Assembly (NCBI GenBank): GCA_054601695.1
Contig: BAAHQB010000082.1
Location: forward strand, 620,001-684,000
Length of the DNA stretch: 64,000 nucleotides
Direction: 5' to 3'
From: Amorphochlora amoebiformis
Taxonomy: Eukaryota; Cercozoa; Chlorarachniophyceae
Positions 1-13,995 of the stretch are shown here, in pieces (positions within the stretch are counted from its first letter, which is position 1; each line of letters opens with the position of its first letter). A model generated the notes under the pieces. The model was not told the origin of the DNA and searched no databases. It saw only the letters and a list, made by a program, of their open reading frames with translations. The translations under genes and the position numbers were made by a program.

Positions 1-190
1 TCACTGAATACAGAGTGTTTAGCGTTAGGGTTAGGGTTAGGTTCGGGTTATGGTTAGTGGATTGTAAATCTTCACCTTCTCACCGAAAACAGAGTGGTTA
101 GGGTTAAGGTTCAGGTTAGGGTTAGGGTTAAGATTAGGGTTAGGGTTAGAGGATTGTAAATCTTCATCTTCTCACTGAAAACAGATGGGT
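1..190 (+). repeat. Three copies of a ~39-bp cassette inside the TTAGGG block
   Basis: A cassette beginning GGATTGTAAATCTTCA and ending near ACAGAGTGG occurs at 59-97 and 151-189 (92 bp apart). Its right half (TCACTGAATACAGAGTG) is also at 1-17, cut by the window edge. The copies differ by a few substitutions. Telomere hexamers separate them, so the unit is cassette plus hexamers. Confidence 0.85.
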
Positions 191-400
191 TAGTGTTAGG
201 GTTAGGGTAAGGGTTACCAAGATGTCAGCGAGGTTTAGGGTTGGTGGTACGGTTTGTGTTAGGATTAGGTTAGGGTTAGGATTAGGGTTGGGGATAAGAT
301 TAGGGTTAGGATCAGGGAGGTATAGGGTTTGAAGGGTTAGGGTTATGGTTAGGGTTAGGGTTAGGGTTAGAGTTAGGGTTAGGGTTCGCACATGTTGAGG
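1..400 (+). repeat. Degenerate interstitial TTAGGG block
   Basis: Runs of TTAGGG on the + strand are mixed with variants such as TTCGGG, TTAGTG, TTACGG and TTAGAG. The degeneracy marks an interstitial rather than active telomere. The G-rich strand points rightward, opposite to what a left chromosome end would show, so the window start is not a telomere. Three copies of a non-telomeric cassette lie inside. Confidence 0.95.
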
Positions 401-429
401 GTGTGAAGAGTGACATCTACGTGCACCTG

Positions 430-678
430 AATATGATTGAATATATCTCTTTTTATGTATACCAAATATGATATATATACATATATATATGTGAAGATAT
501 GGATATGTAGTAATGTAATATATGCAAAAGGATATGTATGTTATATGTGTATATGTAATATACATATATATATGTATATGTATACATATATATATATATA
601 TTAATATATATATATATATATATGTATATATAAATATATGTATGGATATATGTACATCTAAATATCAATTATTTATTT

Positions 679-726
<48 letters not shown>

Positions 727-826
727 TATACGTACCCACACATACACAAACACACATACACATATTTATACACACACATACATATACCTATATACACACA
801 TATACATACAAATATCTAGAATATAA
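430..826. repeat. Compound TA-rich microsatellite
   Basis: Alternating TA with interspersed TATATG, TACACA and TATGTA. The open frames here encode poly-(Tyr-Ile) and are microsatellite shadows. No gene signal is visible. Confidence 0.95.
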
Positions 827-1002
827 AATCATACCGTATTACGCAACACATCTTCGAGTCCCCTCAGCCCGGAAATAGCCTAACATAAATTACCAACCAT
901 TACTATTGACCCCACTATGTTGGCTACCCAGGGCGAAAATGAAAAGGTAAAAGCAAATCCTTTGGCTGAATTAAGGTGGTTATGACCACAACAGGGCTAG
1001 GC
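827..1002. other. Single-copy-looking spacer
   Basis: About 175 bp of mixed-composition sequence between a TA tract and a telomere-like block. It contains no long ORF, no tRNA-like boxes and no internal repeat that I can see. I recognise nothing in it. Confidence 0.6.
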
Positions 1003-1182
1003 CAGGGTTAACATTAGCCTTAGGGTTAGGGCTGGTTAGGGTTAGGGCTGGTTAGGCTTAGGGTTAGGGTTAGGATCAGATTATTCAGCATGTCTTAGTC
1101 CCAGGACAATTGACTCGTCCACAGGGTGGGGCTGGTTAGGGTTAGGGTTAGGGTTAGGGTTAGGGTTAGGGTTGACCAGCGT
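1003..1182 (+). repeat. Interstitial TTAGGG block with variant GGGCTGGTTAGGG
   Basis: TTAGGG repeats with a GGGCTGGTTAGG variant surround a copy of the dispersed 44-bp element at 1073-1116. Seven near-perfect hexamers end the block. Confidence 0.93.
1073..1116 (+). repeat. Dispersed 44-bp element, copy 1
   Basis: The element starts GGATCAGATTATTCAGCATG and ends in a TTGACTC motif. This copy has CCCAGGACAATTGACTC at its right end, with two or more changes from the commonest form. It is followed by GTCCACAGGGTGGGGCT, a right extension shared with the copy at 61669. It is embedded in TTAGGG repeats on the same strand. Confidence 0.9.
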
Positions 1183-1375
1183 TTTGAAATCCCGAACAGA
1201 TGCGTTGAGGAGGTGTTTGAGTTGGGGTGGGGTCGATGACCGTGATCTAGATCTGGAGAATCTTTCATCAGTTCTTATTATTTTGCTTTTGTTAATTTTT
1301 TTTTTTTGAGGGGGGGGGAGAGGGGAGACATTTGATGCGGGGTAGAATCGAAGGAGGTGTTGGGACGGATGTATG
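1183..1375. other. Spacer with poly-T and poly-G runs
   Basis: Mixed-composition sequence containing a T-run of about 14 directly followed by GAGGGGGGGGGAGAGGGG near 1293-1326. ACATTTGATGCGG at 1328-1340 resembles ACATTTGATACGG near 11178, suggesting a distant dispersed relationship. No gene is recognised. Confidence 0.55.
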
Positions 1376-2660
<1,285 letters not shown>

Positions 2661-3545
2661 TATAATACTTAAGTGTTTCTACCAGAGGCCTTCTTCTCAT
2701 CTTCAACCTTCCGCTTACGGTTACAATTAGGGTTAGGGTTAGGGTTAGGGTTAGAGTTAGGGTTAAGATATGATTAGCATTATCATTGCTGTTAGGGCTA
2801 GGGTTAGGGTTCGGATTAGGGGATATGATCGTGATTGCTATTAGGGTTAGGGTTAGGGCTAGGGTTAGGGTTAGGGTTAGGGTTAGGATATGATTTAGGT
2901 TATCATTGGGGGGTTACCATTAAGGTTAGGGTTAGGATTAGGGTTAGGGTTATCATTTGGGATTAGGGCTAGGGTTCGGGTTAGGGTTTGTGTTTGGGTT
3001 AGGATATGATTTGGATTATCCTTGGGTTAGGGTTAAGGTTAGAGATAAGGTTAGAATATGATTAGGGTTATCATTGCTGTTAGGGCTAGGGCTGGGATTG
3101 GGGTTAGGGTTGGGTTTAGGCCGAGCGTTAGGGTTAGAATTAGGGTTAGGGTTAGGGTCAGGGTTAGGGTTAGATTTAGGGCTTACTTTGGCAACAGCAC
3201 GTTTCTTATCATCCGTTTCGGCTTGAACTAGGGTTAGGGTTAGGGTTAGGGCTAGAGTTTGGGTTAGGGTTAGGGTTAGAGTTTAGGTTAGGTTAGGGTT
3301 AGGATCAGATTATGCAACATGTCTTAGTCCGAGGACCATTGACTCAGTTAGAGTTAGGATTAGGGTTAGGGTTAAGGCTAGGGTTAGGGTGTGGTGTGGA
3401 GATATGATTAGGGTTAGGGTTAGGGTTAGGGTTAGGGTTAGGGTTAGGGCGTGGCGCTAGAGGTATGATTAGGGTTAGGGTTGGGTTAGGGTTAGGGTTA
3501 GGGTTAGGGTTAGGGTTAGGGTTGGGGTTAGTGTTAGGGTGGGTT
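2661..3545 (+). repeat. Degenerate TTAGGG block with TATGATT...TTATCATTG cassettes
   Basis: After a short non-repetitive stretch (2661-2720), degenerate TTAGGG hexamers are repeatedly interrupted by a cassette like TATGATTAGGGTTATCATTG, near 2768, 2824, 2887, 3004, 3056, 3396 and 3464. A copy of the 44-bp element is at 3302-3345. A non-telomeric spacer of about 50 bp lies at 3180-3230. Confidence 0.9.
3302..3345 (+). repeat. Dispersed 44-bp element, copy 2
   Basis: Starts GGATCAGATTAT, then GCAACATG instead of TCAGCATG, and ends CCGAGGACCATTGACTC. Exactly 44 bp, flanked by TTAGGG and GTTAGAG on the same strand. Confidence 0.93.
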
Positions 3546-3612
3546 ACGTCGACGCCGGCGGTGAATTGCGATGAAGAGACTAAATCTATATATTTATATA
3601 TCTTAACGAAGA

Positions 3613-3643
<31 letters not shown>

Positions 3644-3782
3644 GTATATACATATTTTTATACATAAATATATACATATACATATATATATATATTGCAA
3701 ATACATATATATATATACACATATGTGTATATGTATATATATATACATGTGTGTGTGTGTATATATTATATATATATATATA

Positions 3783-3818
<36 letters not shown>

Positions 3819-3887
3819 CAGAAGACTATATTAATGTATGTGTATATGTTTATATGTAGAACATATATGTATATAAATATACATATA

Positions 3888-3938
<51 letters not shown>

Positions 3939-3995
3939 CATATCCATGTGTATGTTTACACATTACCTATATGTATACACATTATACATATTTAC

Positions 3996-4047
<52 letters not shown>

Positions 4048-4128
4048 TATATATGCATGTATATATAATATATTTACATCACAGATACACGCGGTAAAGT
4101 ACACTAGAAATCCTCCTCGTTCTACAGA
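3546..4128. repeat. TA-rich microsatellite region with GC-rich left edge
   Basis: A short GC-rich boundary (GTCGACGCCGGCGGTG, 3550-3565) precedes about 490 bp of TA/TATATG microsatellite. A 40-bp non-repeat edge at 4090-4128 leads into CCCTAA. Confidence 0.9.
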
Positions 4129-4365
4129 ACCCTAACCCTAACCCTAACCCTAGCCTTAACCCTAGCCCTAACCCTAACATTCCAACCCTAAGCCGAATCC
4201 TAACTCTATCCCTAACCCTGACCCTAACCTTAGCCCTAACTCGATAACCCTAACCCTAACCCTTTCCCTGACCCTAACCTAGCCGTAACCCTAACCCTAA
4301 CCCTAACCCTAGCCCTAACCCTAACCCTAACCCTAACCCTAATCCTAACCCTAGCGGAAACGGCG
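4128..4365 (-). repeat. Interstitial CCCTAA block
   Basis: CCCTAA hexamers on the + strand, so the G-strand is on the minus strand, with AGCCCTAA, CCTGACCC and CCTTAACC variants. This is opposite in polarity to the TTAGGG block ending near 3545, on the other side of the TA tract. Confidence 0.93.
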
Positions 4366-4870
4366 ACTCATGTTGAAAGCGTACAGGGATGGGACGAGCT
4401 GTCACCATGTGTGACGCTAACCCTAACCTTGAATTTCAGGGTTAGGGTTAGTGTTAGGGTTAGCGTTAGGGTTAGGGTTAGAGGGTTAAAGCCAGGGTTT
4501 AGGTTAAGGTATGTATGAGGCTAGAGTTATAGTCAGGGATGCGGTTGTCACCATGTGTGACTCTAGGTTTAGGACCGTGAGATAGGTTGGGGTTAAGGTT
4601 AGGGTTAGGGCTGGCTTTGTGCTGCCGAAACTTTGGGAGAATTCTGAGAAACTTCCGATGACTTTTTTTTTCCTCTTCTCATTTTCGATTGATTTTCAGG
4701 TGATTTTACCTAACCATAAGGTTGGGAATCCGGCTCTCTAGCCACCCACCGTACTGATCAAGGTCTTTGGCCTGGGATTAGGGTTAGAGTTAATGTTAGG
4801 GCTAGGGTTAGGGTTAGGGTTAAGGTTAGGGTTACGTCCATGCCCATGACAGAGAGGCGGATTACTGTGG
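4366..4870. repeat. Mosaic with telomere-repeat polarity switch and GTCACCATGTGTGAC pair
   Basis: CCCTAA (4416-4430) switches to TTAGGG (4439 onward) across about 10 bp. The 15-bp imperfect inverted repeat GTCACCATGTGTGAC occurs at 4401-4415 and 4547-4561, both preceded by CAGGGATG. AGGTGATTTTACC at 4698-4710 is a dispersed motif that is also the core of the minisatellite at 35.8 kb. Confidence 0.8.
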
Positions 4871-4937
4871 ATTTCCTTGACTATATGTGTATGTATGTAT
4901 GTTTATTTATATATATGTATATATAGGGTAGATCTTA

Positions 4938-4991
<54 letters not shown>

Positions 4992-5047
4992 TATATATAT
5001 ATATATAATATATATATATATATACATATATATGTAAATACAAACAC

Positions 5048-5115
<68 letters not shown>

Positions 5116-5262
5116 GCATACATAGATATATAATATACATTATATGATCCATGTAACTATAAAAATGAAAATATAAACATCTTGTATATAATATATATAT
5201 ATATACATAATATATACACACATATATGTATATATATATATATGTATATACACATATATTTA

Positions 5263-5297
<35 letters not shown>

Positions 5298-5318
5298 CAT
5301 ATATACACATACATACAC

Positions 5319-5681
<363 letters not shown>

Positions 5682-5780
5682 GTGAGCTTAATAGCTCTCC
5701 TTTCGTTCTGTTCCATGTTTTTAAGTATATATATATATATATACATATAAATATATATATATATATAATATATTTACATG

Positions 5781-5845
<65 letters not shown>

Positions 5846-5863
5846 CATGTATTGAAAACATAC

Positions 5864-5901
<38 letters not shown>

Positions 5902-5925
5902 CATAATATCACATATAATATATAA

Positions 5926-5968
<43 letters not shown>

Positions 5969-5975
5969 TAAATAT

Positions 5976-6034
<59 letters not shown>

Positions 6035-6132
6035 ATATACGTCGCTTTGAGCGCATGTACAAAGGCCCTATGAATCGTCCTCACGGTTCCTACAAGTATA
6101 TATACACACATAATATATATATATATATATAA

Positions 6133-6174
<42 letters not shown>

Positions 6175-6298
6175 GTATACATACATATGTATACATATAT
6201 ATATATATAATATATATATAAAATATACATATATATATATATATATTCATATATAATCTATGATATAATTATACAAATTTATTTATATAAATATATAT

Positions 6299-6341
<43 letters not shown>

Positions 6342-6358
6342 ATGTGTGTGTATATAAA

Positions 6359-6406
<48 letters not shown>

Positions 6407-6428
6407 GTGTATAAATATACACACACAC

Positions 6429-6468
<40 letters not shown>

Positions 6469-6527
6469 TATATGTATATTATATATATTTATATATGCAT
6501 ATATTTATCCATATATACATATATATG

Positions 6528-6571
<44 letters not shown>

Positions 6572-6624
6572 TATATAAACATATATATAAATATATATAT
6601 ATATAATTTTGTTTATACACACAT

Positions 6625-6696
<72 letters not shown>

Positions 6697-6737
6697 ATTA
6701 TTTGCATAAACACACACGCACATAAACACACACACAC

Positions 6738-6777
<40 letters not shown>

Positions 6778-6781
<4 letters not shown>

Positions 6782-6849
6782 TACCCGCAGTAGCCTGCCT
6801 CGAGGTATTCCGACCCTCCTTACCGTCGGGGGTCAATATGGCCATCTAG

Positions 6850-6852
<3 letters not shown>
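6778..6852. other. GC-richer island in TA tract
   Basis: About 75 bp of mixed sequence (CAGTAGCCTGCCTCGAGG through CCGTCGGGGGTCAATATGG) abruptly bounded by TA repeats. I find no second copy in the window and no recognisable gene. Confidence 0.6.
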
Positions 6853-6898
<46 letters not shown>

Positions 6899-6968
6899 GA
6901 ATATATGTATGCATGTATGTATATATATATATATATATGGAAATTTGTATATACAGATATACATATAC

Positions 6969-7021
<53 letters not shown>

Positions 7022-7109
7022 ATGTGTAAATATAATGTTAAAATTCGATATAAAATATAAAAACATCATGAAACGGCATAGATATACATATATATCTATA
7101 TACATATAT

Positions 7110-7144
<35 letters not shown>

Positions 7145-7150
7145 TTATAC

Positions 7151-7311
7151 AACCCTAACCCCTAGTCCTAAGCCGAACCTGAACCCTAACCGTAACCCTA
7201 ACATTAGCCCTAACTCTAACCCTAACCCTAACACTAACCCTAACCTTAACCCTAATCCCAACAACCCAACCCTACCCCGCCCTACCCATAACCCTATTCA
7301 AAACCCTAACC

Positions 7312-7352
<41 letters not shown>

Positions 7353-7522
7353 CCCTAACCCTAAGCCTCCTTACGCATTCTCTGGCCGTCATGACATACT
7401 TCTTCTCCTTTTCAGGATCTACGCGAACGATAATAGTTGGGGTTAGACCAAACCCTAACCCTAACCCTAACCCTAACCCTAACCCTAACCCTAACCCTAA
7501 CCCTAGAGATAACCCTAGCTAA
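7151..7522 (-). repeat. CCCTAA blocks separated by a short spacer
   Basis: Degenerate CCCTAA at 7151-7365, a non-telomeric spacer at 7366-7448 (CTCTGGCCGTCATGAC to GTTGGGGTTAGACC), then near-perfect CCCTAA at 7450-7506. The spacer carries one G-strand-polarity hexamer just before the second block. Confidence 0.92.
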
Positions 7523-7544
7523 AAGTTTCCAGTAGCTCGGAGTT

Positions 7545-7712
7545 TGGGCTAGGGTTAGGGTTAGGGTTAGGGTTAGGGTTAGGGTTACCGAGGGCGACTG
7601 GGGACTTGCGGAAGTCCCATGTGGCATACCTTAGGGTTAGGGTTACGGTTAGGGTTAGGGCTAGGGTTAGGGTTGGGGTTAGGGTTAGGGTTAGGGTTAG
7701 GGTTGTGTTAGT
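7545..7712 (+). repeat. TTAGGG blocks
   Basis: TTAGGG at 7548-7588 and 7632-7712, interrupted by about 40 bp of spacer (GAGGGCGACTGGGGAC). Polarity is opposite to the CCCTAA block ending at 7506, with about 40 bp between them. Confidence 0.92.
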
Positions 7713-7823
7713 GTATTTATTTTTGTAGATATGTAAGTATTTATGCATATGTATAATATGTGTATATGTTTTATACTTTTGAGGATAAAATATATGCATG
7801 TATTTGTGTGTATGCCACAACAA

Positions 7824-7868
<45 letters not shown>

Positions 7869-7910
7869 CTTATATACCACACATATATTTAATACATACA
7901 CATATATTTT

Positions 7911-7999
<89 letters not shown>

Positions 8000-8040
8000 T
8001 GTATATATACACACATATATACATATATAATAAATATACA

Positions 8041-8082
<42 letters not shown>

Positions 8083-8110
8083 TTTTACAATTATACATAT
8101 ACATATATAC
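7713..8110. repeat. TA-rich microsatellite
   Basis: TATGTA/TA compound repeats, including an uninterrupted (AT)n run of roughly 70 bp ending near 7993. No gene signal. Confidence 0.93.
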
Positions 8111-8260
8111 ATTTATGATTTATGTTTCCGAAGTTTTCTCACATTGTGAAAAATTGCCTAAGGTAGTCCAGATTCGTCCTTTCGGTACCCACAACTCCCA
8201 TGGCTCTGTTTTTTAAAAAAAAATAAAAAAAAATAAAAAAAGATGGAACTGAGATATATG
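8111..8260. other. Single-copy-looking spacer with A-rich run
   Basis: About 150 bp of mixed sequence ending in interrupted poly-A (AAAAAAAATAAAAAAAAATA, near 8213-8240). The A-run could be the remnant tail of a retroposed copy, but I see no tRNA-like head or target-site duplication. Confidence 0.5.
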
Positions 8261-8266
8261 TACATA

Positions 8267-8300
<34 letters not shown>

Positions 8301-8380
8301 TATATATATATATATTATATATAGCGGGAATGTAGTTACATTTATTCGATATTTATTTTTATATGCATACTTTCATGTTC

Positions 8381-8423
<43 letters not shown>

Positions 8424-8480
8424 CACACACATATATATATATATATATGTATGTATAAATACATACAGTATACTCCCATT
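8261..8480. repeat. TA-rich microsatellite
   Basis: Two (TA)n tracts flank an island at about 8325-8383 (GCGGGAATGTAGTTAC). The second tract ends in TACACATACACACAC compound repeat. Confidence 0.9.
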
Positions 8481-8586
8481 TCAAACCTATTCCTAATCCC
8501 TACTCCTTACTCCAACCCTACCCTAACCCTAACCCTAACCTAACCCTAACCCTAACCCTAACCCTAACCCTAACCCAAACCCTACC
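8481..8586 (-). repeat. CCCTAA block
   Basis: Degenerate on the left and near-perfect CCCTAA at 8522-8582, with the G-strand on minus. Confidence 0.9.
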
Positions 8587-8845
8587 GTAAGAGCATGATG
8601 GAGATGCTAACCCCTCCCAAGAAGCCGAATTTTTGACCGTAGATAAGCCTCGCCTTGAAGAGTTAAGTTTCCAATATCGCGTTACTTTTCGTTTAAAGTT
8701 ACCCAAAAAACTACAAAATTTCCCCAAAACTCCGATTCTGGTCAGTTACTTAGGCGATTTCTCGGGTTATAAGGTCAGGTTATTAGGGGTAGAGTTACGG
8801 TTGTTAGGGTTAGAGTTTACGGTTGTTGGTTAGACTTAGGGTGTC
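8587..8845. other. Complex spacer with an open + frame, no gene assigned
   Basis: Mixed-composition sequence whose + frame is open for about 66 codons (8633-8833) with no simple-repeat bias until its last third, where it runs into degenerate TTAGGG. There is no ATG at the upstream edge and no recognised domain. TAGGCGATTT near 8751 resembles the AGGTGATTTTACC motif. At most this is a weak candidate for an exon remnant. Confidence 0.3.
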
Positions 8846-9015
8846 ATTTCCCTGGGTTAGGGTTAGGGTTAGGGTTAGGGTTAGGGTTAGGGTTAGGGTT
8901 AATAATTATGTTATATAGTTTACGACCTTAGCCCATGACTTTATTAGGCGAAACAGCGATGGGAAGGAGGGAAACTAGGGTTAGGGTTAGGGTTAGGGTT
9001 AGGGTTAGGGTTAGA
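8846..9015 (+). repeat. TTAGGG blocks with a 70-bp spacer
   Basis: TTAGGG at 8852-8902 and 8976-9015 surround a spacer containing ATGTTATATAGTTTACGACC. The right block ends at a fusion-like inverted junction with CCCTAA. Confidence 0.92.
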
Positions 9016-9056
9016 GCTTGGTGACGTCGAGGTTGGGCTACAGTCTGCATACCGCA

Positions 9057-9165
9057 CTAACCCTAACCCTACCCTAATCCTAACCCTACCCTAACCCTAA
9101 CCCTAACCCTAGCCCTAACCCTAACCCTAACCCTAACCCTAACCCTAACCCTAACCCTAACACTT
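9057..9165 (-). repeat. CCCTAA block facing the preceding TTAGGG block
   Basis: Near-perfect CCCTAA hexamers. With TTAGGG at 8976-9015 and a 41-bp spacer (9016-9056), the order is TTAGGG then CCCTAA on one strand. That is the arrangement expected when two telomere-repeat ends are joined end to end. Confidence 0.92.
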
Positions 9166-9217
9166 TCTTCGACTCCTGCAATAACAGCTGTGTGGCACGC
9201 CCGGATTTGGCAACGCT

Positions 9218-9360
9218 TGGGGTAGGGTTAGGGTTAGGGTTGGGGTTAGGGTTAGGGTTAGGGTTAGGGTTAGGGTTAGGATTAGATTATTCAGCATGTC
9301 TTTGTCCCAGGACCATATACTCGGTTAGGATAAGGGTTAGGGTTAGGGTTAGGGTTACTG
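9218..9360 (+). repeat. TTAGGG block containing a 44-bp element copy
   Basis: Hexamers at 9224-9280 and 9323-9358 on either side of the 44-bp element at 9279-9322. Flanking spacers at 9166-9217 and 9361-9490 are mixed sequence with no recognised content. Confidence 0.92.
9279..9322 (+). repeat. Dispersed 44-bp element, copy 3
   Basis: GGATTAGATTATTCAGCATG, then TCTTTGTCCCAGGACCATA, then TACTC: 44 bp with about four differences from the commonest form. It is in TTAGGG polarity and followed directly by GGTTAGG. Confidence 0.92.
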
Positions 9361-9489
9361 TCTTGAGGTGGGGTCTAAGTCCCGTATGAGTCTCTGGTAG
9401 GTGGTTTTGCAATTGATGCATTCTATATCAGGATATTTGTGTTTTTATGAATGTTGTGTAACATTTTACAGATATGAGGGAGAGTGTTA

Positions 9490-9564
9490 AGACGTGTGTA
9501 TATATGTATATGTGTTGTGATATATATATATATATATATATAGGTAGATATAATGTATATGTGT

Positions 9565-9639
<75 letters not shown>

Positions 9640-9666
9640 GTTTATATGTATATATATATATATGTA

Positions 9667-9718
<52 letters not shown>

Positions 9719-9930
9719 ATACAAAATACATATATACATATATATATTGTATGTATATATTATATATATATACATTTACATGGATATATATATATTATGT
9801 ATATATATATATATATTATGATATATATATATACACACACACTCATATATATATATATATATATATATATGTATACATATATACATATATATATATACAT
9901 ATATAAACATATATCCATATATACATAACA
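9490..9930. repeat. TA-rich microsatellite
   Basis: Long (TA)n with TATATG/TACATA variants. Several Tyr-Ile frames over 100 codons are artefacts of the repeat. Confidence 0.95.
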
Positions 9931-9982
9931 AATACGACTATCCAACCAGGATAAGAATATCCCGCAGGCAGACGACAATACC

Positions 9983-10215
9983 TACGGTTAGCGTCAAATC
10001 TATGCTTAGGGTTAGGGTTATGAGACTTATGATTAGGGTTAGGGTTATGAGACTTATGACTACGGTTAGGGTTTGAGATCTATGATTACGGTTAGCGTCA
10101 AATCTATGCTTAGGGTTAAGGTTATGAGACTTATGATTAGGGTTAGGGTTATGAGACTTATGATTAGGGTTAGGGTTGTGAGACTTATGATTAGGAATAG
10201 GGTTATGAGGGCTAG
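9983..10215 (+). repeat. Telomere-variant minisatellite with TATGAGACTTATGATTAGGG
   Basis: The unit GGTTATGAGACTTATGATTA followed by GGGTTA recurs about six times with period near 27-28 bp. Around it, ACGGTTAGCGTCAAATCTAT is repeated at about 9983 and 10088, giving a higher-order duplication near 105 bp. The hexamer is embedded in each unit. Confidence 0.88.
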
Positions 10216-10535
10216 ATTAGGGTTAGGGTTAGGCTTGAATTTGCGAATTGGGTTGGGGTTAGGGTTAGGCTATGACTGTATATCGAATGATATTCCCCTC
10301 CACTCAACCACGAGAATGGGAACCACAGCCTAGGGTTACGATTAAGGTTAGGGTTAGGGTTACGATCAGGGCTAGGGTTAGGGTTACGATTAGGGCTAGG
10401 GTTAGGGTTACGATTTGAGTTAGGGTTAGGGTTACAATTAGGATCAGATCAGATTATTCAGCATGTCTTGGTCCGAGGACCATTGACTCGGTTAGGGTTA
10501 GGGTTAGGGTTAGGGTTGTTAGGGTTAGGGTTAGG
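10216..10535 (+). repeat. Degenerate TTAGGG block with GGTTACGATTAGGG units
   Basis: TTAGGG at 10216-10275, a 60-bp spacer (10276-10330), then about five copies of GGTTACGATTAGGGCTAGGG-like units between 10333 and 10440. The 44-bp element at 10441 follows, then more TTAGGG. Confidence 0.88.
10441..10489 (+). repeat. Dispersed 44-bp element, copy 4 (5-bp internal duplication)
   Basis: Same element, but with GATCA duplicated at its left end (GGATCAGATCAGATTATTC), giving 49 bp. It has TTGGTCC instead of TTAGTCC, so its centre becomes a perfect TGGTCC-GA-GGACCA inverted repeat. The right end CCGAGGACCATTGACTC is intact. Confidence 0.93.
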
Positions 10536-11492
10536 GTTACGTCTATGAGTTCCTTAATTTCGATATGGAATCTGGGTAGAGATAGGTTAGGGTTAGGGTT
10601 AGGGTTAGTGTTAGAATTTAGGGTTAGCGTTCAAATTGGGGATAAAAGTAGGATTAAAATTAGGATGATAACTAGGGTTAGGGTTAGGGTTAGGGTTAGG
10701 GTTAGGGTTAGGTTTAGGGTTAGGGTTAGGGTTGAATACTCTGGAAAGTGCGTTATAAGTGCCTGGAAGGCGTCCTTTCGGGGTCGATGTCCGAAGCAAA
10801 CCTTATGGTTAGGGTTAGGGTTAGAGTTAGGCTCAACAGCAGGTATGATTAGAGTTATCACTGACAGTTGAGGCTAGGGTTAGGGTTAGGGTTAGGGTTA
10901 GGGTTAGGGTTAGGGTTAGGGTTAGGGCTAGGGTTAGCGTGTTGATGCGCTACGGTTAAATGCTGATGAGACCTAGGGTAGAATTAGGGTTAGGGTTATG
11001 ATTTTGATGACTAAATCAATATCGGAATCGGCATTTGCTGATCTCATCCTCTCAGATCCGATCGTCAAGCTGAGTGAGGGTTAGGGTTAGGGTTAGGTTA
11101 GGGTTAGGGTTAGGGTTAGGGTTAGGTTAGGGTTAGGGTTAGGGTTAGGGTTTGGGTTAGGATTAGCGTTTAGAGAACATTTGATACGGAGACACTCTCA
11201 GGTCTGTGGGCGATGGTTGGGGGTCTGAGTGTTTCGAATTAGGGTTAAGGTTAGAGTTAGGGTTAGGGTTAGGATTAGGGTTAGGGTTAGGGTTAGGGTT
11301 AGGAGTAGGGTTAGGGTTAGGGTTAGGATTAGGGTTAGGGTTGGAATTGGAGATTCTTGCCTGAAGTAGGAGGGCAGATCCCAAGAACAGGACCTCCAGG
11401 GGGGGTAATCAATTCTCCCCCCGAGTTCTGCTTAGGGTTAGGGTTAGAGCTAGGGTTAGGGTTAGGGTTAGGGGGTTAGGGTTAGGGTTGGG

Positions 11493-11500
<8 letters not shown>
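10490..11500 (+). repeat. Degenerate TTAGGG blocks with mixed spacers
   Basis: TTAGGG-rich at 10490-10540, 10585-10640, 10672-10732, 10805-10940, 11078-11160, 11235-11345 and 11432-11492. Spacers between them (10541-10585, 10735-10805, 10940-11078, 11161-11235, 11346-11431) are short mixed sequences. TATGATTAGAGTTATCACTG at 10854 is a relative of the cassette at 2.7-3.5 kb. No gene is visible. Confidence 0.9.
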
Positions 11501-12984
<1,484 letters not shown>

Positions 12985-13520
12985 CATTTACCTAAAAATA
13001 TCTAGTTTTACATACTCCAAATATCTAATTATATGCACGCGGAACCTATTCTGGCATATCTACCTATGTATATGCTAACATATCTTCTCCATTATGCAAA
13101 CATATCTAGTTATATATGCTCCAATTATGCAAACATATCTAGTTGTGTATACTTTCAGATATCTATGTTCCATTACACAAACATATCTAGTTATATATAC
13201 TCCAACTATGCAAACATATCTAGTGATATATACTCCAGATATCTAGTAATATACTCTCCAACCTATGCAACATATCTAGATATGTATACTCCAATTACGC
13301 AAACATATCTAGTTATATACAGTCCACATATCTAGTTATATATGTTCCAGTATGCAAACATAGCTATATACACTTCAATTATGCAAACATATCTAATTAT
13401 AGATACTCCAGATATCGATGTTCCATTATGCAAAGATATCTAGTAATACATACTTCAGATATCTAGTTATATATAGTCCAGATATCTAGGTATATATACT
13501 CTAACCTATGCAGCATATCC
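12985..13520 (+). repeat. TATGCAAACATATCTAG minisatellite
   Basis: About ten imperfect copies of units built from TATGCAAACATATCTAGTTA and TATATACTCCAGATATCTAG, alternating irregularly with periods from about 35 to 60 bp. ATATCTAG and GATATCTA are near-palindromic. Unit lengths vary, suggesting repeated slippage of two sub-units. The array ends against CAGCATATCCAAGGCC and a short TTAGGG patch (13553-13570). Confidence 0.9.
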
Positions 13521-13565
13521 AAGGCCGATGGTCCCTCAATCTACACGTGTACTCAGGGTTAGGGT

Positions 13566-13573
13566 TATGATTA

Positions 13574-13620
<47 letters not shown>

Positions 13621-13677
13621 TATATAGATATATATATATATATATATAAAATATAATACAAATGTAGTATGTATATA

Positions 13678-13722
<45 letters not shown>

Positions 13723-13755
13723 TGTATATGTATATGTGGTATGTATATATGTATG

Positions 13756-13791
<36 letters not shown>

Positions 13792-13831
13792 TATGTATAT
13801 GTATATATATGATAAATATGTACATGTGCAC

Positions 13832-13900
<69 letters not shown>

Positions 13901-13970
13901 GTATATATAATATATACATATATATACATATGTATATATATATATATATGTATACATATATAACCTTAGA
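13566..13970. repeat. TA/TATATG microsatellite with (CA)n
   Basis: Compound TA repeat including ACACACACACACACACAC near 13831-13850. Reading frames are Tyr-Ile artefacts. Confidence 0.93.
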
Positions 13971-13995
13971 ATTAAGACTAGTCTTAGGGATAAAG

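Noticed and set aside
1-400. Window start considered as a chromosome end
   Set aside because: The polarity is TTAGGG reading rightward and the repeats are heavily degenerate. A left end should read CCCTAA on the + strand and be clean.
164-565. Long minus-strand frame rich in Leu-Thr and Asn-Pro, and similar frames throughout
   Set aside because: They are six-frame translations of TTAGGG/CCCTAA (period 6 gives two-residue repeats) and change identity with phase.
8212-8243. A-rich run considered as a retroposon tail
   Set aside because: No recognisable element body or target-site duplication on either side.
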